From positions 1 to 26,178 of the forward strand of contig FR881181.1 in NCBI GenBank assembly GCA_000434735.1: a stretch of DNA of 26,178 nucleotides, given 5' to 3'. The position numbers and the translations under genes were made by a program. Positions 1 through 8,184 of the stretch are shown here, in pieces (within the stretch, counting starts at the first letter, position 1; each line of letters begins with the position of its first letter). Source of the DNA: Bacteroides sp. CAG:530 (lineage in GTDB: Bacteria; Bacteroidota; Bacteroidia; Bacteroidales; Bacteroidaceae). The notes below the pieces were generated by a model. The model saw only the letters and a list, made by a program, of their open reading frames with translations. It was not told the DNA's origin and ran no database searches.

Positions 1-123
1 AATATATTTATTCTTATTTCGAACTCACGTTAAATAGTTTTAGCAATTTTCAGTATATTATCTACGCTGTACAGATAACTGGACAAATGGAAAAAATACA
101 TGAAAATCATGAAAACCTTTAAC

Positions 124-231
124 AAAGTCATCTTACTTCGACCGAAGTAAGCACGTTGACCGACTCGAAGTGAGCGCTTACTCCGTTCGAAGTAAGCACG
201 CGTATCGTTCGAAGTAAGACGACTTTATTAA
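124..231. repeat. Degenerate 22-23 bp tandem repeat array with flanking inverted repeat
   Basis: The core CGAAGTAAG (one copy CGAAGTGAG) recurs at 143, 166, 188 and 210, giving periods of 23, 22 and 22 bp. The copies at 143 and 188 share the 13-mer CGAAGTAAGCACG. A reverse copy, CTTACTTCG, lies at 132-140 and is only 2 bp from the first direct copy, so 132-151 is a 9+9 bp hairpin. The outer arms 124-140 and 210-226 are inverted repeats matching at 16 of 17 positions. The array directly abuts the broken threonine-aldolase remnant. Its function is unknown, and no transposase is present in the window. Confidence 0.8.
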
Positions 232-238
232 GAATTAG

Positions 239-754
239 TGCAACCAGCACGAGGCCGGTGCGGTGGAAGCCGGTGGACATAAAGTTTTGGGATTGCCCCA
301 TCACAACGGAAAACTCTGTCCGGTAGAAGTCGACAAGTACATTACCGAGTTTTATGCCGGACCAAGCTGGGACTACATGGCCGCTCCGGGAATGGTGAAA
401 CAATTTGATACCATCGTGAAGCAACGTGGCGTGCTACTGGCAAAAGGCCGTCTGCTCGGTCTGCAGTTCGATACCCTGTTCACTGACGATTTGTACATCA
501 GAATAGCCCGTCACGCCATCAATATGGCCGACCGCATCGTTCGTGCCATGCGTGAAAAAGGCTACAAGTTCCTCATCGAACCCAAAACCAACCAGCTGTT
601 TGTCATCATGGAAAACAAGCATCTGGAGGAACTCTCGAAGACCATCGGGGTGGAAGTCTGGGAAAAGGTAGACGAAGAACACACAGCCGTGCGTATTGCC
701 ACCAGCTGGGCGACTCGTGAAGAAGATGTGGATGTGCTTATCGGTCAGCTGTAA
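239..754 (+). pseudogene. Threonine aldolase-like (beta-eliminating lyase) remnant, truncated and internally deleted
   Basis: The reading frame is open from just after an in-frame TAG (236-238). It matches my recollection of low-specificity L-threonine aldolases, PLP enzymes that cleave L-threonine to glycine and acetaldehyde. Recognisable blocks are HEAGAVEAGGHKVL (aldolase strand before the PLP domain), KQRGVLLAKGRLLGLQFD, and the C-terminal RIATSWATREEDVDVLI. Family members are about 340 residues, but only about 171 codons remain. The N-terminus, including the PLP-phosphate region, is missing. A second gap lies at about 397/398, between APGMV and KQF, where homologues carry roughly 70 residues including the DGAR and GGTK segments with the PLP-binding lysine. 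No ATG start is present; GTG at 263 is the first usable codon but lies inside the domain. The product would be inactive. Identity of the family is fairly sure; the size of the deletion is from memory. Confidence 0.75.
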
Positions 755-780
755 TTTCTCGAAACAACAGACATGATGAT

Positions 781-800
781 TGCCGGAACAGCATCCGGCA
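781..800. other. Small perfect hairpin
   Basis: TGCCGGA and TCCGGCA form a 7 bp stem with a 6 nt loop, 27 bp after the aldolase remnant's stop. No T-tract follows on either strand, so it is not a typical intrinsic terminator by itself. Confidence 0.5.
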
Positions 801-812
801 GCAGATAAAAAT

Positions 813-858
813 AAAGAGTCTCGATTATCTTCTCACCAGGAGATAAAGAGACTCTTTT
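813..858. terminator. Bidirectional intrinsic terminator
   Basis: AAAGAGTCTC (813-822) pairs perfectly with GAGACTCTTT (848-857), and the interior can extend the stem with TTATC/GATAA. On the plus strand it ends in TTTT; on the minus strand the stem is followed by TATTTTTATC. It lies between the convergent aldolase remnant and serine hydrolase gene, whose stop codon is 7 bp away. Confidence 0.8.
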
Positions 859-864
859 CCTTTG

Positions 865-1944
865 TTATTGTAGAACAGGATATAGATAGTTCCAAATAAG
901 ATTTAACTCTGCCTGCATGTCTTGGAGGTGAGCTGTGACGACGATGACAGCATTCTTCTCAGGAAAAACCAAGATAAATTGTCCATTAGCACCATCCGCC
1001 CGGAATGCATTGTTCCGGCAGCGCCACATCTGGTAGCCATATCCCTGAAGCCAATCGCTGTTCTCTGGTGTCATCTTGAACATCTTGAGCATTGCTGGAG
1101 TTACACCCGCTGGACGGGATTCTACTTGTTTGGTAGAGGCTTCTTCAATCCATTTAGATGGTACAATTTGCTCCCCGTTCCATTTTCCCTTCTGGAGTAA
1201 AAGCAGCCCCATTTTTGCCAAATCTTCTGTTTTCAGATATAGGCCCCATCCTCCGCAATTGATTCCTTGAGGACTTTCTTCCCAATGAACATTAGTAATA
1301 CCCAATGGTTCAAACAGGCGTGGGCGCAAGAAATCAACAATTTTTTCACCTGTTACTTTTTGGCAGATTGCAGAAAGCAGATATGTTCCTAAACTATTAT
1401 AGGTAAAATAAGTTCCCGGTTTATGCTTGATTGGATAGTTGAAAAATTGCTTGATCCAATCCGTGTCTTCACTATTTCGTATTGTTTTTGTAGGATCAGT
1501 TTCATGACCGCAGCTCATGGTGAGTAGATCCTTTATTGTTACGTCGGCCAAATATTGAGGTATCTTAGCCGGACATTTGTCAGGGAAGAAAGATATGATT
1601 TTGTCTGTCAATTTCAATTTGCCTTCAGCAATAGCTAACCCCACAGCTGTTGAAGTAAATGTTTTACTGATAGAATTTAAAATATGAGGTTTATTCTCTT
1701 CTCCTTCACCCATCCATTTTTCATAGTAAACTTGACCGTTTTGTACAATCATTACGCTATGAATGTCTTGACCTGCCAGTCTGGCCGCATCAATATATTG
1801 GTTGAATGCTGTCCTCATTTGTGGAGTAGCCTTTCCACGAGGAAGTTTGCTTGTACTTTCTGTATCAGATAATGAACTCCAAGCAGAAATTGGATAGACA
1901 AGGAGAAATAAAAGGAGAAGTGCAGTTCTAAATATTGTATTCAT
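865..1944 (-). CDS. Exported serine hydrolase, class C beta-lactamase / penicillin-binding-protein-like fold
   Basis: The 359-residue product has a signal peptide (about residues 1-22, hydrophobic LLLLFLLVYP core) and a beta-lactamase-family catalytic domain. The nucleophile motif SxxK is S91-I-S-K94 and the second motif is Y182-N-S. The C-terminal strand with RADGANGQ stands where the KTG-type motif is expected. Such proteins are commonly esterases, peptidases or amidases and rarely true beta-lactamases, so the substrate is unknown. The ATG at 1944 is preferred over upstream starts, because the upstream extension (to 2073) has no signal-peptide character and overlaps the promoter and putative operator. 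It is divergent from the esterase at 2157. A TAnnTTTG box sits about 30 bp upstream of the start. Its position beside the HTCS-controlled locus suggests, but does not prove, involvement in deacylation of the same substrate. Confidence 0.85.
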   Translation of the reverse strand: MNTIFRTALLLLFLLVYPISAWSSLSDTESTSKLPRGKATPQMRTAFNQYIDAARLAGQDIHSVMIVQNGQVYYEKWMGEGEENKPHILNSISKTFTSTAVGLAIAEGKLKLTDKIISFFPDKCPAKIPQYLADVTIKDLLTMSCGHETDPTKTIRNSEDTDWIKQFFNYPIKHKPGTYFTYNSLGTYLLSAICQKVTGEKIVDFLRPRLFEPLGITNVHWEESPQGINCGGWGLYLKTEDLAKMGLLLLQKGKWNGEQIVPSKWIEEASTKQVESRPAGVTPAMLKMFKMTPENSDWLQGYGYQMWRCRNNAFRADGANGQFILVFPEKNAVIVVTAHLQDMQAELNLIWNYLYPVLQ

Positions 1945-1974
1945 CTTGTGATTAAAATTTAAGTTTGACACAGA

Positions 1975-1982
1975 CAAAGGTA
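1975..1982 (-). promoter_or_regulatory. Bacteroidetes -7 promoter box for the serine hydrolase gene
   Basis: On the minus strand this reads TACCTTTG, matching TAnnTTTG. The -33 region is weak (TATTGTTTT around 1991-2000). The predicted 5' leader is roughly 25 nt. Confidence 0.6.
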
Positions 1983-2032
1983 AATAATAAAAAAACAATA
2001 TTCCGACTAATTGTGAATGCTTTTTTTCGTGC

Positions 2033-2058
2033 TTGAACAAATGAATAAACATTTGAAC
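2033..2058 (+). promoter_or_regulatory. Putative HTCS operator, TTGAAC-N14-TTGAAC (copy 1)
   Basis: Two TTGAAC half-sites start 20 bp apart (2033 and 2053), and the spacer ends in ATAAACAT. A near-identical 26 bp block lies at 8050-8075 upstream of the core operon, with 23 of 26 positions the same. Both copies face the plus-strand gene and end about 100 bp from its start. A third half-site, TTGAAC, is at 2106. Direct repeats about two helical turns apart fit binding by dimeric AraC-type domains such as the one at the end of the HTCS protein. Binding is inferred. Confidence 0.65.
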
Positions 2059-2156
2059 GTGTCGACAAGCCATGTTACATTTTATCTTTCTAATATTGCA
2101 ATGTTTTGAACAATAGATAATTTTTTAGGAACCATAAATGAAAAAAGATAGTTATT

Positions 2157-3839
2157 ATGAAAAAGAATTACGCACTATTAATTGTATTTTGGTCTGTTGC
2201 TTTGTGTATGGCTTTTGCACAACAGCCCATTCGGCTTCACAAGTTTCCCAATCTCTCCTCGGACACTTGGTTCTATAGGGATACCTGTAGGAATGTGGCA
2301 GGACGTTTTCCTGGTTTTTCACCTTTTTTCATGATTTATCCTGATAAAGCATGTGATTCTCTTCAGGCTGTATCCTTAATAAAGGAGCTAGGACTTGAAA
2401 AATATGTACGTACATATTCCGGTAGTGTTTGTGTGATGAATCCGATGGGGGCTGCATATGACAATAAAGCAGACTTAGATGCTTTTAAGGAATGTCTCGA
2501 AAGAATGCGTATCGCTACAAACCTGAAAGTTATCGGTATCGGTAAAGGTGCAACATTTGTGAACAAGGCCATTGCAACTCATGCAGGCATGATTGCAGGA
2601 ATTGTTTCGATTGATGGAGATAAAGGAAAGTTTGATGCCTCTTATAGTCCTGTTCCAGTGTATGTCACTGGTAAAGGTGCATCTCAAACTGCCTCTATCT
2701 ATATTAAACAGAACAAAGCGATGCTTAGCAAAAAAGACAAGGCCTGTGTTGTATATAAAAACGAAAATGAACCATTGCTTCAAGTTGTTGTCAACAACAA
2801 GAAACATACATCTTTGGCTGAAACAATCGATGATGCATGGGATAAATTATTATGTAAGAATTATCGTTTTAATAACTTCAAACACACTTGGTATACGGGA
2901 GGATCCGTTGAAAAATATGGTGATTTTGAACTGGAACCTTATATTATGCCTGAAGAATGGGGTATAACTCGTAAGGTCATAGAAAAGGATCTGTTGGGAA
3001 CTGGTACTTTCTTGTGGTATGAGTTCCATCCCGAAGCTACTTTGAAAGCCCCTAAAGGCTCTGTTCCTTTACTGTTGCTGCTTCATGGCAATAACAATGA
3101 CCCGCGTACTCAGGCAGAGACTTCTGGTTTCATTGAATTATGTGCTGAAGAAAATTTTGTAGTGGCAGAATTGGAATGGCAGGGTAATGGTTATGCGCCA
3201 ATGGGCTTTGATGGTATTGAACAGGTCGTTTATCACATGTTGAAGACTTATCCTCAGCTGGATCCTTCGCGTGTGTATGCTGAAGGGTTATCTGCAGGAG
3301 CTGCTACAGTTACTGGATTAGGCATCCGAAAGTCATATTTGTTTGCAGCTGTAGGGGCTCAATCAGCAGGGTTGACTCCCAATCGCTATATGTTCGGTTA
3401 TAACGGTGAAGCCATGATGAACGAAGTAATTCAGAAAAGAGGTTTTGTAGAGATGCCTTATTTCTCGGTAACAGGTAAGGATGATAAAGTTGTTCCTTTC
3501 GTGACAATGGATAACTGGGAGACCAATGCTTTTTTCTGTGCCTGGAACGCATACCAGATTATGAACGGAATGGAAATCAGTACAAAGCCAGATTTCTCAT
3601 TGGACCCGGTATTTGGAATAAAATTGGAAAATCGTGAGACTGTGCCTACTAATAAAGGTATAACAATGGAAATGGGTGTCCAATACAAAGGGGAAAAACC
3701 TTTGATTAAAGTTGTAGTCGTCAATGATTATGGTCACTGGAACTTTAAACCCGATGCTAAAGTCATGTGGGATTTCTTTAAGCAGTATGCTAGAGATCCC
3801 ATAACTAAAAAATTGTTTTTTAAGTCTGTTGGTAAATAG
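2157..3839 (+). CDS. Exported two-domain alpha/beta-hydrolase esterase (PHB-depolymerase-like)
   Basis: The 560-residue product begins with a signal peptide (1 to about 21, cleaving near AFA-QQ). The C-terminal domain (about 280-550) is an alpha/beta-hydrolase: oxyanion segment LLLLLHGNNN around 305-314, nucleophile elbow GLSAG with S379, acid in TGKDD (D442 or D443), and H527 in DYGHW. This resembles PHB-depolymerase/feruloyl-esterase-type carboxylesterases. The N-terminal part (about 40-230) also looks like an alpha/beta-hydrolase core, but its elbow reads GIGKG (127-131), lacking serine, so it is probably a non-catalytic or binding domain. The likely role is periplasmic or surface removal of acyl groups. 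It is separated from the core operon by the HTCS gene but shares the operator motif with it. It ends at a clear terminator, so it is probably monocistronic. The exact substrate cannot be read from sequence. Confidence 0.8.
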   Translation: MKKNYALLIVFWSVALCMAFAQQPIRLHKFPNLSSDTWFYRDTCRNVAGRFPGFSPFFMIYPDKACDSLQAVSLIKELGLEKYVRTYSGSVCVMNPMGAAYDNKADLDAFKECLERMRIATNLKVIGIGKGATFVNKAIATHAGMIAGIVSIDGDKGKFDASYSPVPVYVTGKGASQTASIYIKQNKAMLSKKDKACVVYKNENEPLLQVVVNNKKHTSLAETIDDAWDKLLCKNYRFNNFKHTWYTGGSVEKYGDFELEPYIMPEEWGITRKVIEKDLLGTGTFLWYEFHPEATLKAPKGSVPLLLLLHGNNNDPRTQAETSGFIELCAEENFVVAELEWQGNGYAPMGFDGIEQVVYHMLKTYPQLDPSRVYAEGLSAGAATVTGLGIRKSYLFAAVGAQSAGLTPNRYMFGYNGEAMMNEVIQKRGFVEMPYFSVTGKDDKVVPFVTMDNWETNAFFCAWNAYQIMNGMEISTKPDFSLDPVFGIKLENRETVPTNKGITMEMGVQYKGEKPLIKVVVVNDYGHWNFKPDAKVMWDFFKQYARDPITKKLFFKSVGK

Positions 3840-3859
3840 TTGATTGTAATTTTAGGTTT

Positions 3860-3894
3860 AGAGGCGTTGTCCGGTGATGGATAGCGCCTCTTTT
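3860..3894 (+). terminator. Intrinsic terminator between convergent esterase and HTCS genes
   Basis: AGAGGCG (3860-3866) pairs with CGCCTCT (3885-3891) and is followed by TTT. It lies about 20 bp after the esterase stop and 15 bp from the end of the convergent HTCS gene. Confidence 0.75.
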
Positions 3895-3908
3895 GATATA
3901 AGTATCTG

Positions 3909-6900
3909 TTATTTGGTCTTATATTCACTTGGTGAAACTCCGAATTGTTTCTTGAAACTTTTCGAGAAATGCGATAATGTGCTGAAACCCGTCATGTCAG
4001 CAATTTCGGATATCGTGTAGATTCCTTCCAAAATTAATTCGGCGGCACGGTTCAATTTGTAGGTCTTGAAGAAAATACTTGGATTTTCGCCTGTCAAACC
4101 TTTAACTTTATAATAAAACTTGGTGCGGGATATATGCATAAGTTCTGTCATGTGTGTGATATCTAGTTCGGGGTTTGAAAGTTCTTTTTCCATCAGGCGA
4201 TAAAGCTCTGTCATGAAAGCATTATCTTGTGGTGACAAGATGTTTTCTTCAATGTTGTCGGTCTGTGTGGTCTTACCAAGCAAGTTCCGTACCATGTTCC
4301 TGTTCTTGAGTTGTGAATTGATCAGAGCAATCAGGTAATTCGGGTCGAACGGTTTGGTTACATATGCATCTGCACCTGTTTCCAACCCCTTCACCTGATT
4401 CTCGATGGTTGATTTGGCTGTGACCAGAATAACTGGGATGTGGCAGAGCTGTAAATCTTCCTTGATGGCATGACAGAGCTGGTACCCATCTTTTTCGGGC
4501 ATGATGATATCGCTCAGAATCAAGTCCGGCGCTTCTTCCCGTATGACTTTCAATGCGCTGTCTACATCGAAACGGCAGACAATCCTGTAATGGGGTGATA
4601 ACAATGTTTGCATGTAATGGGCAATTTCTGTATCATCGTCTACCACAAGAATTGTTTTCTGGTTCTTGTCTTCTTCTGTTGAGACTTGTGAAACATGGGC
4701 TGTATCAAATACGTTGATAGGGAAGACCTCTGTCTGATTGGTTAAATTATGCTCTTTCTCTTCAGTTGTATAACTGTTGTCGTTTGTCGGCAGGATGAAA
4801 GTGAATTTCACTCCTTCCTCATCTTTTAGATTTTCGGCCTTGATGTAACCATGATGTAGCTTGACCAGATTATATACGTAATACAATCCAATTCCGGTAC
4901 CCCAGTTGTATGTTCCCTGATTGTTTGAGATTTGGTAATATCGCTCAAAAATCTTTTCTAATTTGTCTTCTGGAATATAGCTTCCAGAATTGGTTACCGA
5001 TATCTTAATATATTGGGAATCCTTGTTCTCTGGATTCAATCTGAATAGTTTTCCGGCTTGTTCTTTGGTGATGACATCGAATGTGATATTGATATATCCA
5101 CCTCTCGGTGTGAATTTCATGGCGTTCGACAACAAATTGTCGAAGATTTTCTCCATCTTGTCTGCGTCTAGCCATACCAGCAGTGTATCTTCAAGTCCGT
5201 ATGTCTTCAAGGAAATATTTTTTTCTTCAGAATTAATTCTGAAGATATCACTTTGCTTTTTCAGCAAAGTGATAATATCCGTATGCTTGACTTTCAGCTT
5301 CAGCGTATCGTTTTCCAGCTTGTGGAAATCCATCATCTGGTTTACCAGACGTAACATCCGGTTGACACTACGCTGTACTATACAAAGCAAATTCTTGTTC
5401 TCGTCCGTGATGTCTGCACTGTTACATAACTGATAGACAGGACCTGCAATCATAGTTAGCGGTGTCCTGAACTCATGCGATATGTTCGTAAAGAAACTCA
5501 TATTCATCCGGTTAATCCGTTGTTCCTGTTCCATCTCGACTGCAGCATGTCGGGCAAGCATTTTTTCGGTGCGGATTCTCTTCCAGGCGTTGGCGAATAA
5601 GGCTATGATAGTTAGGATGAATGTTGTATAAATCAGATAAGCCCACCAAGTAGCCCAAGGTGCTGGTTCGATGATGATAGTAATCGCATTTTCGGTTTCG
5701 GCGATACTTTGGTCATTGTTGGTAGCTTTTATCTTGAATGTATAGGTTCCTGCAGGCAGATTGGCATAGTAGGCTTCCTGGTTGTGATGTGAATCAATCC
5801 AATATTTGTCGAATCCTTCCAAGGTATAATGGTAATTGACACGTCCTGACTCAGAGTAGTCAAGTGCGCTGAAGGTGATGCTGAATCCATTCTGGTTATG
5901 GCTGAGGCGTATAATTGGATTTTGCGACAAGTGTTTTTGAATGCATTGATTTTTTCCGGGATGAATCAGTTGGTTGTGTACTTTCAAGTCTTCGAACAAT
6001 AACGGGACCTTACGTTTGCTATGAATATCCATCGGATCGAATAATGTGATACCATGAGTGCCTCCAAACGCTATGGTACCGTCAGACAGTTTGCAGGAAG
6101 AACGGTCATAGAACTGGTTGCCTCCAATCCCGTCAGTTGCATAGTAATTAATAATTTCTCCGGTCTTGTTGTTGAATTTGCTTAATCCGTAAAGTGTACT
6201 GATCCAGAGATTCCCTTGAGCATCCTGTTCGATGGCAGAAATGTCGGTACAAGCTGTACCGGGAATTGATTCAATGGTATTCTTGTCGGGAGAGTAATGC
6301 AAAAGACCATTTCCTACCGTGCCAATCCAAATATCGCCTTGTGCATCGGTAAATAAATCTGTTGGAATGAAAACAGAACGACGGATACATCTCTTGAATT
6401 CTTCGTAAGGTAGTTTTGTCTCTTCAATATTTCCATTTTTTACATCTACTAATGTAAGTGGCTTGTTTAAAGCAGCAGCCAACATCTTGTCTTTGAATGG
6501 AAGAAGCCCAGTGGTAAAAATCAATTTCAGTCCACTTGCTGGTGTGTTGAAAGCTTGTATGGTTTTCATTTCAAGGGTTTGAGTATTGATTTGATATAGT
6601 TGGGTGCCTACACATCCAATCCAGATGTTGTTGTAATTATCTTGTGCAAGTGACATAGGTAAATGGACATTATATTTTTTCTTCAGATGTAAACGGTTGT
6701 TAATGTATTGACATACAACGGCTTCATTGGAACGTGATGTCATCCAGATATTATTGTCTTTGTCAGCCAAAATACGGTTAACATAAAGAGGTTGACTATT
6801 GGTCTGTGAAAAAATATGTGATACGTCAATTTTTTCTATTTTCTTATTCCCTAACTCATATTTATATACTCCATCTTGAGATGTTGATATCCAAAGGCTG

Positions 6901-7973
6901 TTGTCAGTGCCGGCTGAAATGGAAATTACAGATTTGTTTTGTAAGAATGATTGTAGAAAATTGTTATTGTTAAAACGTTCTTTGTAGTTATAGATTACAC
7001 TATACCCTTGGTCTGTTGAGCCAATCCATAGGTTCTTTTGTGAATCAGTGAACATTTGACTGATGGTGAATCGGGGAACTTTGAATGGGAATCCGTCTTC
7101 ATCTTGATGGATGAGTGTTTGGCTTGTAGGGTTATAACAGAACATTCCATCCTTTGTCGTATTCAATAACAATGTGTTATTATAAGGATAAATATATGTG
7201 ATTTCTGATTTTGATAACAATGAGTTGTTTTTGATAGCGGCAGGAACGTCCTTGAACCGATGTGTATTTGTATTATAAATCTGTATGGTTTGTGTCCCTG
7301 TCAGCCATAATTCATCATTGTCTAATAAGGTATAATATCGAGGCATATTCTCCAATGTGATAGAGTCTTTTAGCGACATATCAGACAAGTTATAACATTT
7401 AAGAATTGTGGGGCTGGCAACCCACAGATTGTCACTAGAGTCAATAAAACATTTTGTTATGAAGTAGTTATTGGGGTCCATGTTATCCAAAACCTTCTCC
7501 ATGATATTTTTTTGGGGATTATATTTGAACAGTTCGTTGATATTTGACAAGAATATATCCCCGTATTTATTTTCGAGCAGTTGCTTTCCATTTCTGTTGC
7601 TGCCGCTATAAAATGGTATCCTTTTAAAAGTATCTTCATCTGTATACATACATAGACCGTTGATGGTGGAAACCCATAGCTTTCCTTTTTTGTCTTTCAG
7701 TAATGCTTGTACTTGATTGTCTGGTAGACTTAATGAATCATCTGTACAGAAGTACTGATGATATTCGTGAGCGTTATATTTGTTTAATCCCCTAAAAGTT
7801 CCGATCCAAATATGTCCTTGTGCATCTTCAGCAAAAGCATTCACTTGTTGATTAGAAATGTCTGGAGTGATGACAGGGGATAATATATCTGATTGTGTGG
7901 GCTTTGTTGATTCTTCAACACTGCATGAATAAAGTAAAATGATAAGAAGCAAAAAGTAAGAATGTATCTTCAT
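3909..7973 (-). CDS. Hybrid two-component system regulator (HTCS), sensor-kinase/response-regulator fusion
   Basis: The 1354-residue protein holds a whole signalling pathway in one chain. The order is: N-terminal signal segment (1-17, with C17 in a poor lipobox LLYSC); a periplasmic sensor of repeated propeller motifs (many GLWVST/NIWIG-type repeats, about 40-680); a Y_Y_Y domain (about 690-757); a transmembrane helix (about 773-795, from WAYLIYTTF); HisKA with phospho-acceptor H833 in SHEFRTPL; HATPase_c with N-box NLLSNAMKF and G-box GTGIGLYY; a receiver domain (about 1100-1215) with phospho-acceptor D1155 in LILSDIIMP and lysine in VTKPFD; and a C-terminal AraC-type HTH (about 1255-1354). 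Such regulators sense oligosaccharide products in the periplasm and activate the adjacent locus. It is divergent from the core operon, and the shared TTGAAC motif suggests its targets. All key residues are present. Confidence 0.95.
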   Translation of the reverse strand: MKIHSYFLLLIILLYSCSVEESTKPTQSDILSPVITPDISNQQVNAFAEDAQGHIWIGTFRGLNKYNAHEYHQYFCTDDSLSLPDNQVQALLKDKKGKLWVSTINGLCMYTDEDTFKRIPFYSGSNRNGKQLLENKYGDIFLSNINELFKYNPQKNIMEKVLDNMDPNNYFITKCFIDSSDNLWVASPTILKCYNLSDMSLKDSITLENMPRYYTLLDNDELWLTGTQTIQIYNTNTHRFKDVPAAIKNNSLLSKSEITYIYPYNNTLLLNTTKDGMFCYNPTSQTLIHQDEDGFPFKVPRFTISQMFTDSQKNLWIGSTDQGYSVIYNYKERFNNNNFLQSFLQNKSVISISAGTDNSLWISTSQDGVYKYELGNKKIEKIDVSHIFSQTNSQPLYVNRILADKDNNIWMTSRSNEAVVCQYINNRLHLKKKYNVHLPMSLAQDNYNNIWIGCVGTQLYQINTQTLEMKTIQAFNTPASGLKLIFTTGLLPFKDKMLAAALNKPLTLVDVKNGNIEETKLPYEEFKRCIRRSVFIPTDLFTDAQGDIWIGTVGNGLLHYSPDKNTIESIPGTACTDISAIEQDAQGNLWISTLYGLSKFNNKTGEIINYYATDGIGGNQFYDRSSCKLSDGTIAFGGTHGITLFDPMDIHSKRKVPLLFEDLKVHNQLIHPGKNQCIQKHLSQNPIIRLSHNQNGFSITFSALDYSESGRVNYHYTLEGFDKYWIDSHHNQEAYYANLPAGTYTFKIKATNNDQSIAETENAITIIIEPAPWATWWAYLIYTTFILTIIALFANAWKRIRTEKMLARHAAVEMEQEQRINRMNMSFFTNISHEFRTPLTMIAGPVYQLCNSADITDENKNLLCIVQRSVNRMLRLVNQMMDFHKLENDTLKLKVKHTDIITLLKKQSDIFRINSEEKNISLKTYGLEDTLLVWLDADKMEKIFDNLLSNAMKFTPRGGYINITFDVITKEQAGKLFRLNPENKDSQYIKISVTNSGSYIPEDKLEKIFERYYQISNNQGTYNWGTGIGLYYVYNLVKLHHGYIKAENLKDEEGVKFTFILPTNDNSYTTEEKEHNLTNQTEVFPINVFDTAHVSQVSTEEDKNQKTILVVDDDTEIAHYMQTLLSPHYRIVCRFDVDSALKVIREEAPDLILSDIIMPEKDGYQLCHAIKEDLQLCHIPVILVTAKSTIENQVKGLETGADAYVTKPFDPNYLIALINSQLKNRNMVRNLLGKTTQTDNIEENILSPQDNAFMTELYRLMEKELSNPELDITHMTELMHISRTKFYYKVKGLTGENPSIFFKTYKLNRAAELILEGIYTISEIADMTGFSTLSHFSKSFKKQFGVSPSEYKTK

Positions 7974-8002
7974 CAGTATTAATTATTTCTTGGTTTTTAT
8001 TG

Positions 8003-8031
8003 CAAATGTAAGAATAAAAATCATATTCAAA
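8003..8031 (-). promoter_or_regulatory. Promoter of the HTCS gene
   Basis: On the minus strand TACATTTG (8003-8010) matches TAnnTTTG, with TTTG (8028-8031) 17 bp upstream. The putative operator at 8050-8075 lies directly upstream, so the HTCS could also affect its own transcription. Confidence 0.6.
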
Positions 8032-8049
8032 AGTATTGTAGGGCATGTT

Positions 8050-8075
8050 TTGAACAGTTGGATAAACATTTGAAC
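8050..8075 (+). promoter_or_regulatory. Putative HTCS operator, TTGAAC-N14-TTGAAC (copy 2)
   Basis: Half-sites TTGAAC start at 8050 and 8070, with the spacer again ending in ATAAACAT; a weaker third half-site GTGAAC is at 8092. It is 110 bp upstream of the carboxylesterase start and is the expected activation site for the core operon. A TATGCTTTG sequence at 8116-8124 is a near-match to the -7 box, with one extra base. Confidence 0.65.
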
Positions 8076-8184
8076 AATAAGAAAAACGGGAGTGAACAAT
8101 ATGATTACTCATCTGTATGCTTTGACAAATCGTTTAGGAGATAAATAGATAATATTGCAACATGAAATTTCAAATTTAACTGGT

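Noticed and set aside
143..231. CRISPR array
   Set aside because: Only 9-13 bp are conserved per 22-23 bp unit, there are no real spacers of 30 bp or so, and no cas genes are present.
865..1944. AmpC-type antibiotic-resistance enzyme
   Set aside because: SxxK and YxS motifs are shared with esterases and peptidases; no typical KTG motif is evident.
1945..2073. N-terminal extension of the serine hydrolase to an upstream start
   Set aside because: The extension has no signal-peptide pattern, covers the promoter box and most of the putative operator, and the internal ATG at 1944 begins a clear signal peptide.
8155..8184. TTG start for the carboxylesterase
   Set aside because: It would put ten polar residues before the lipoprotein signal; ATG at 8185 gives a normal signal and lipobox.
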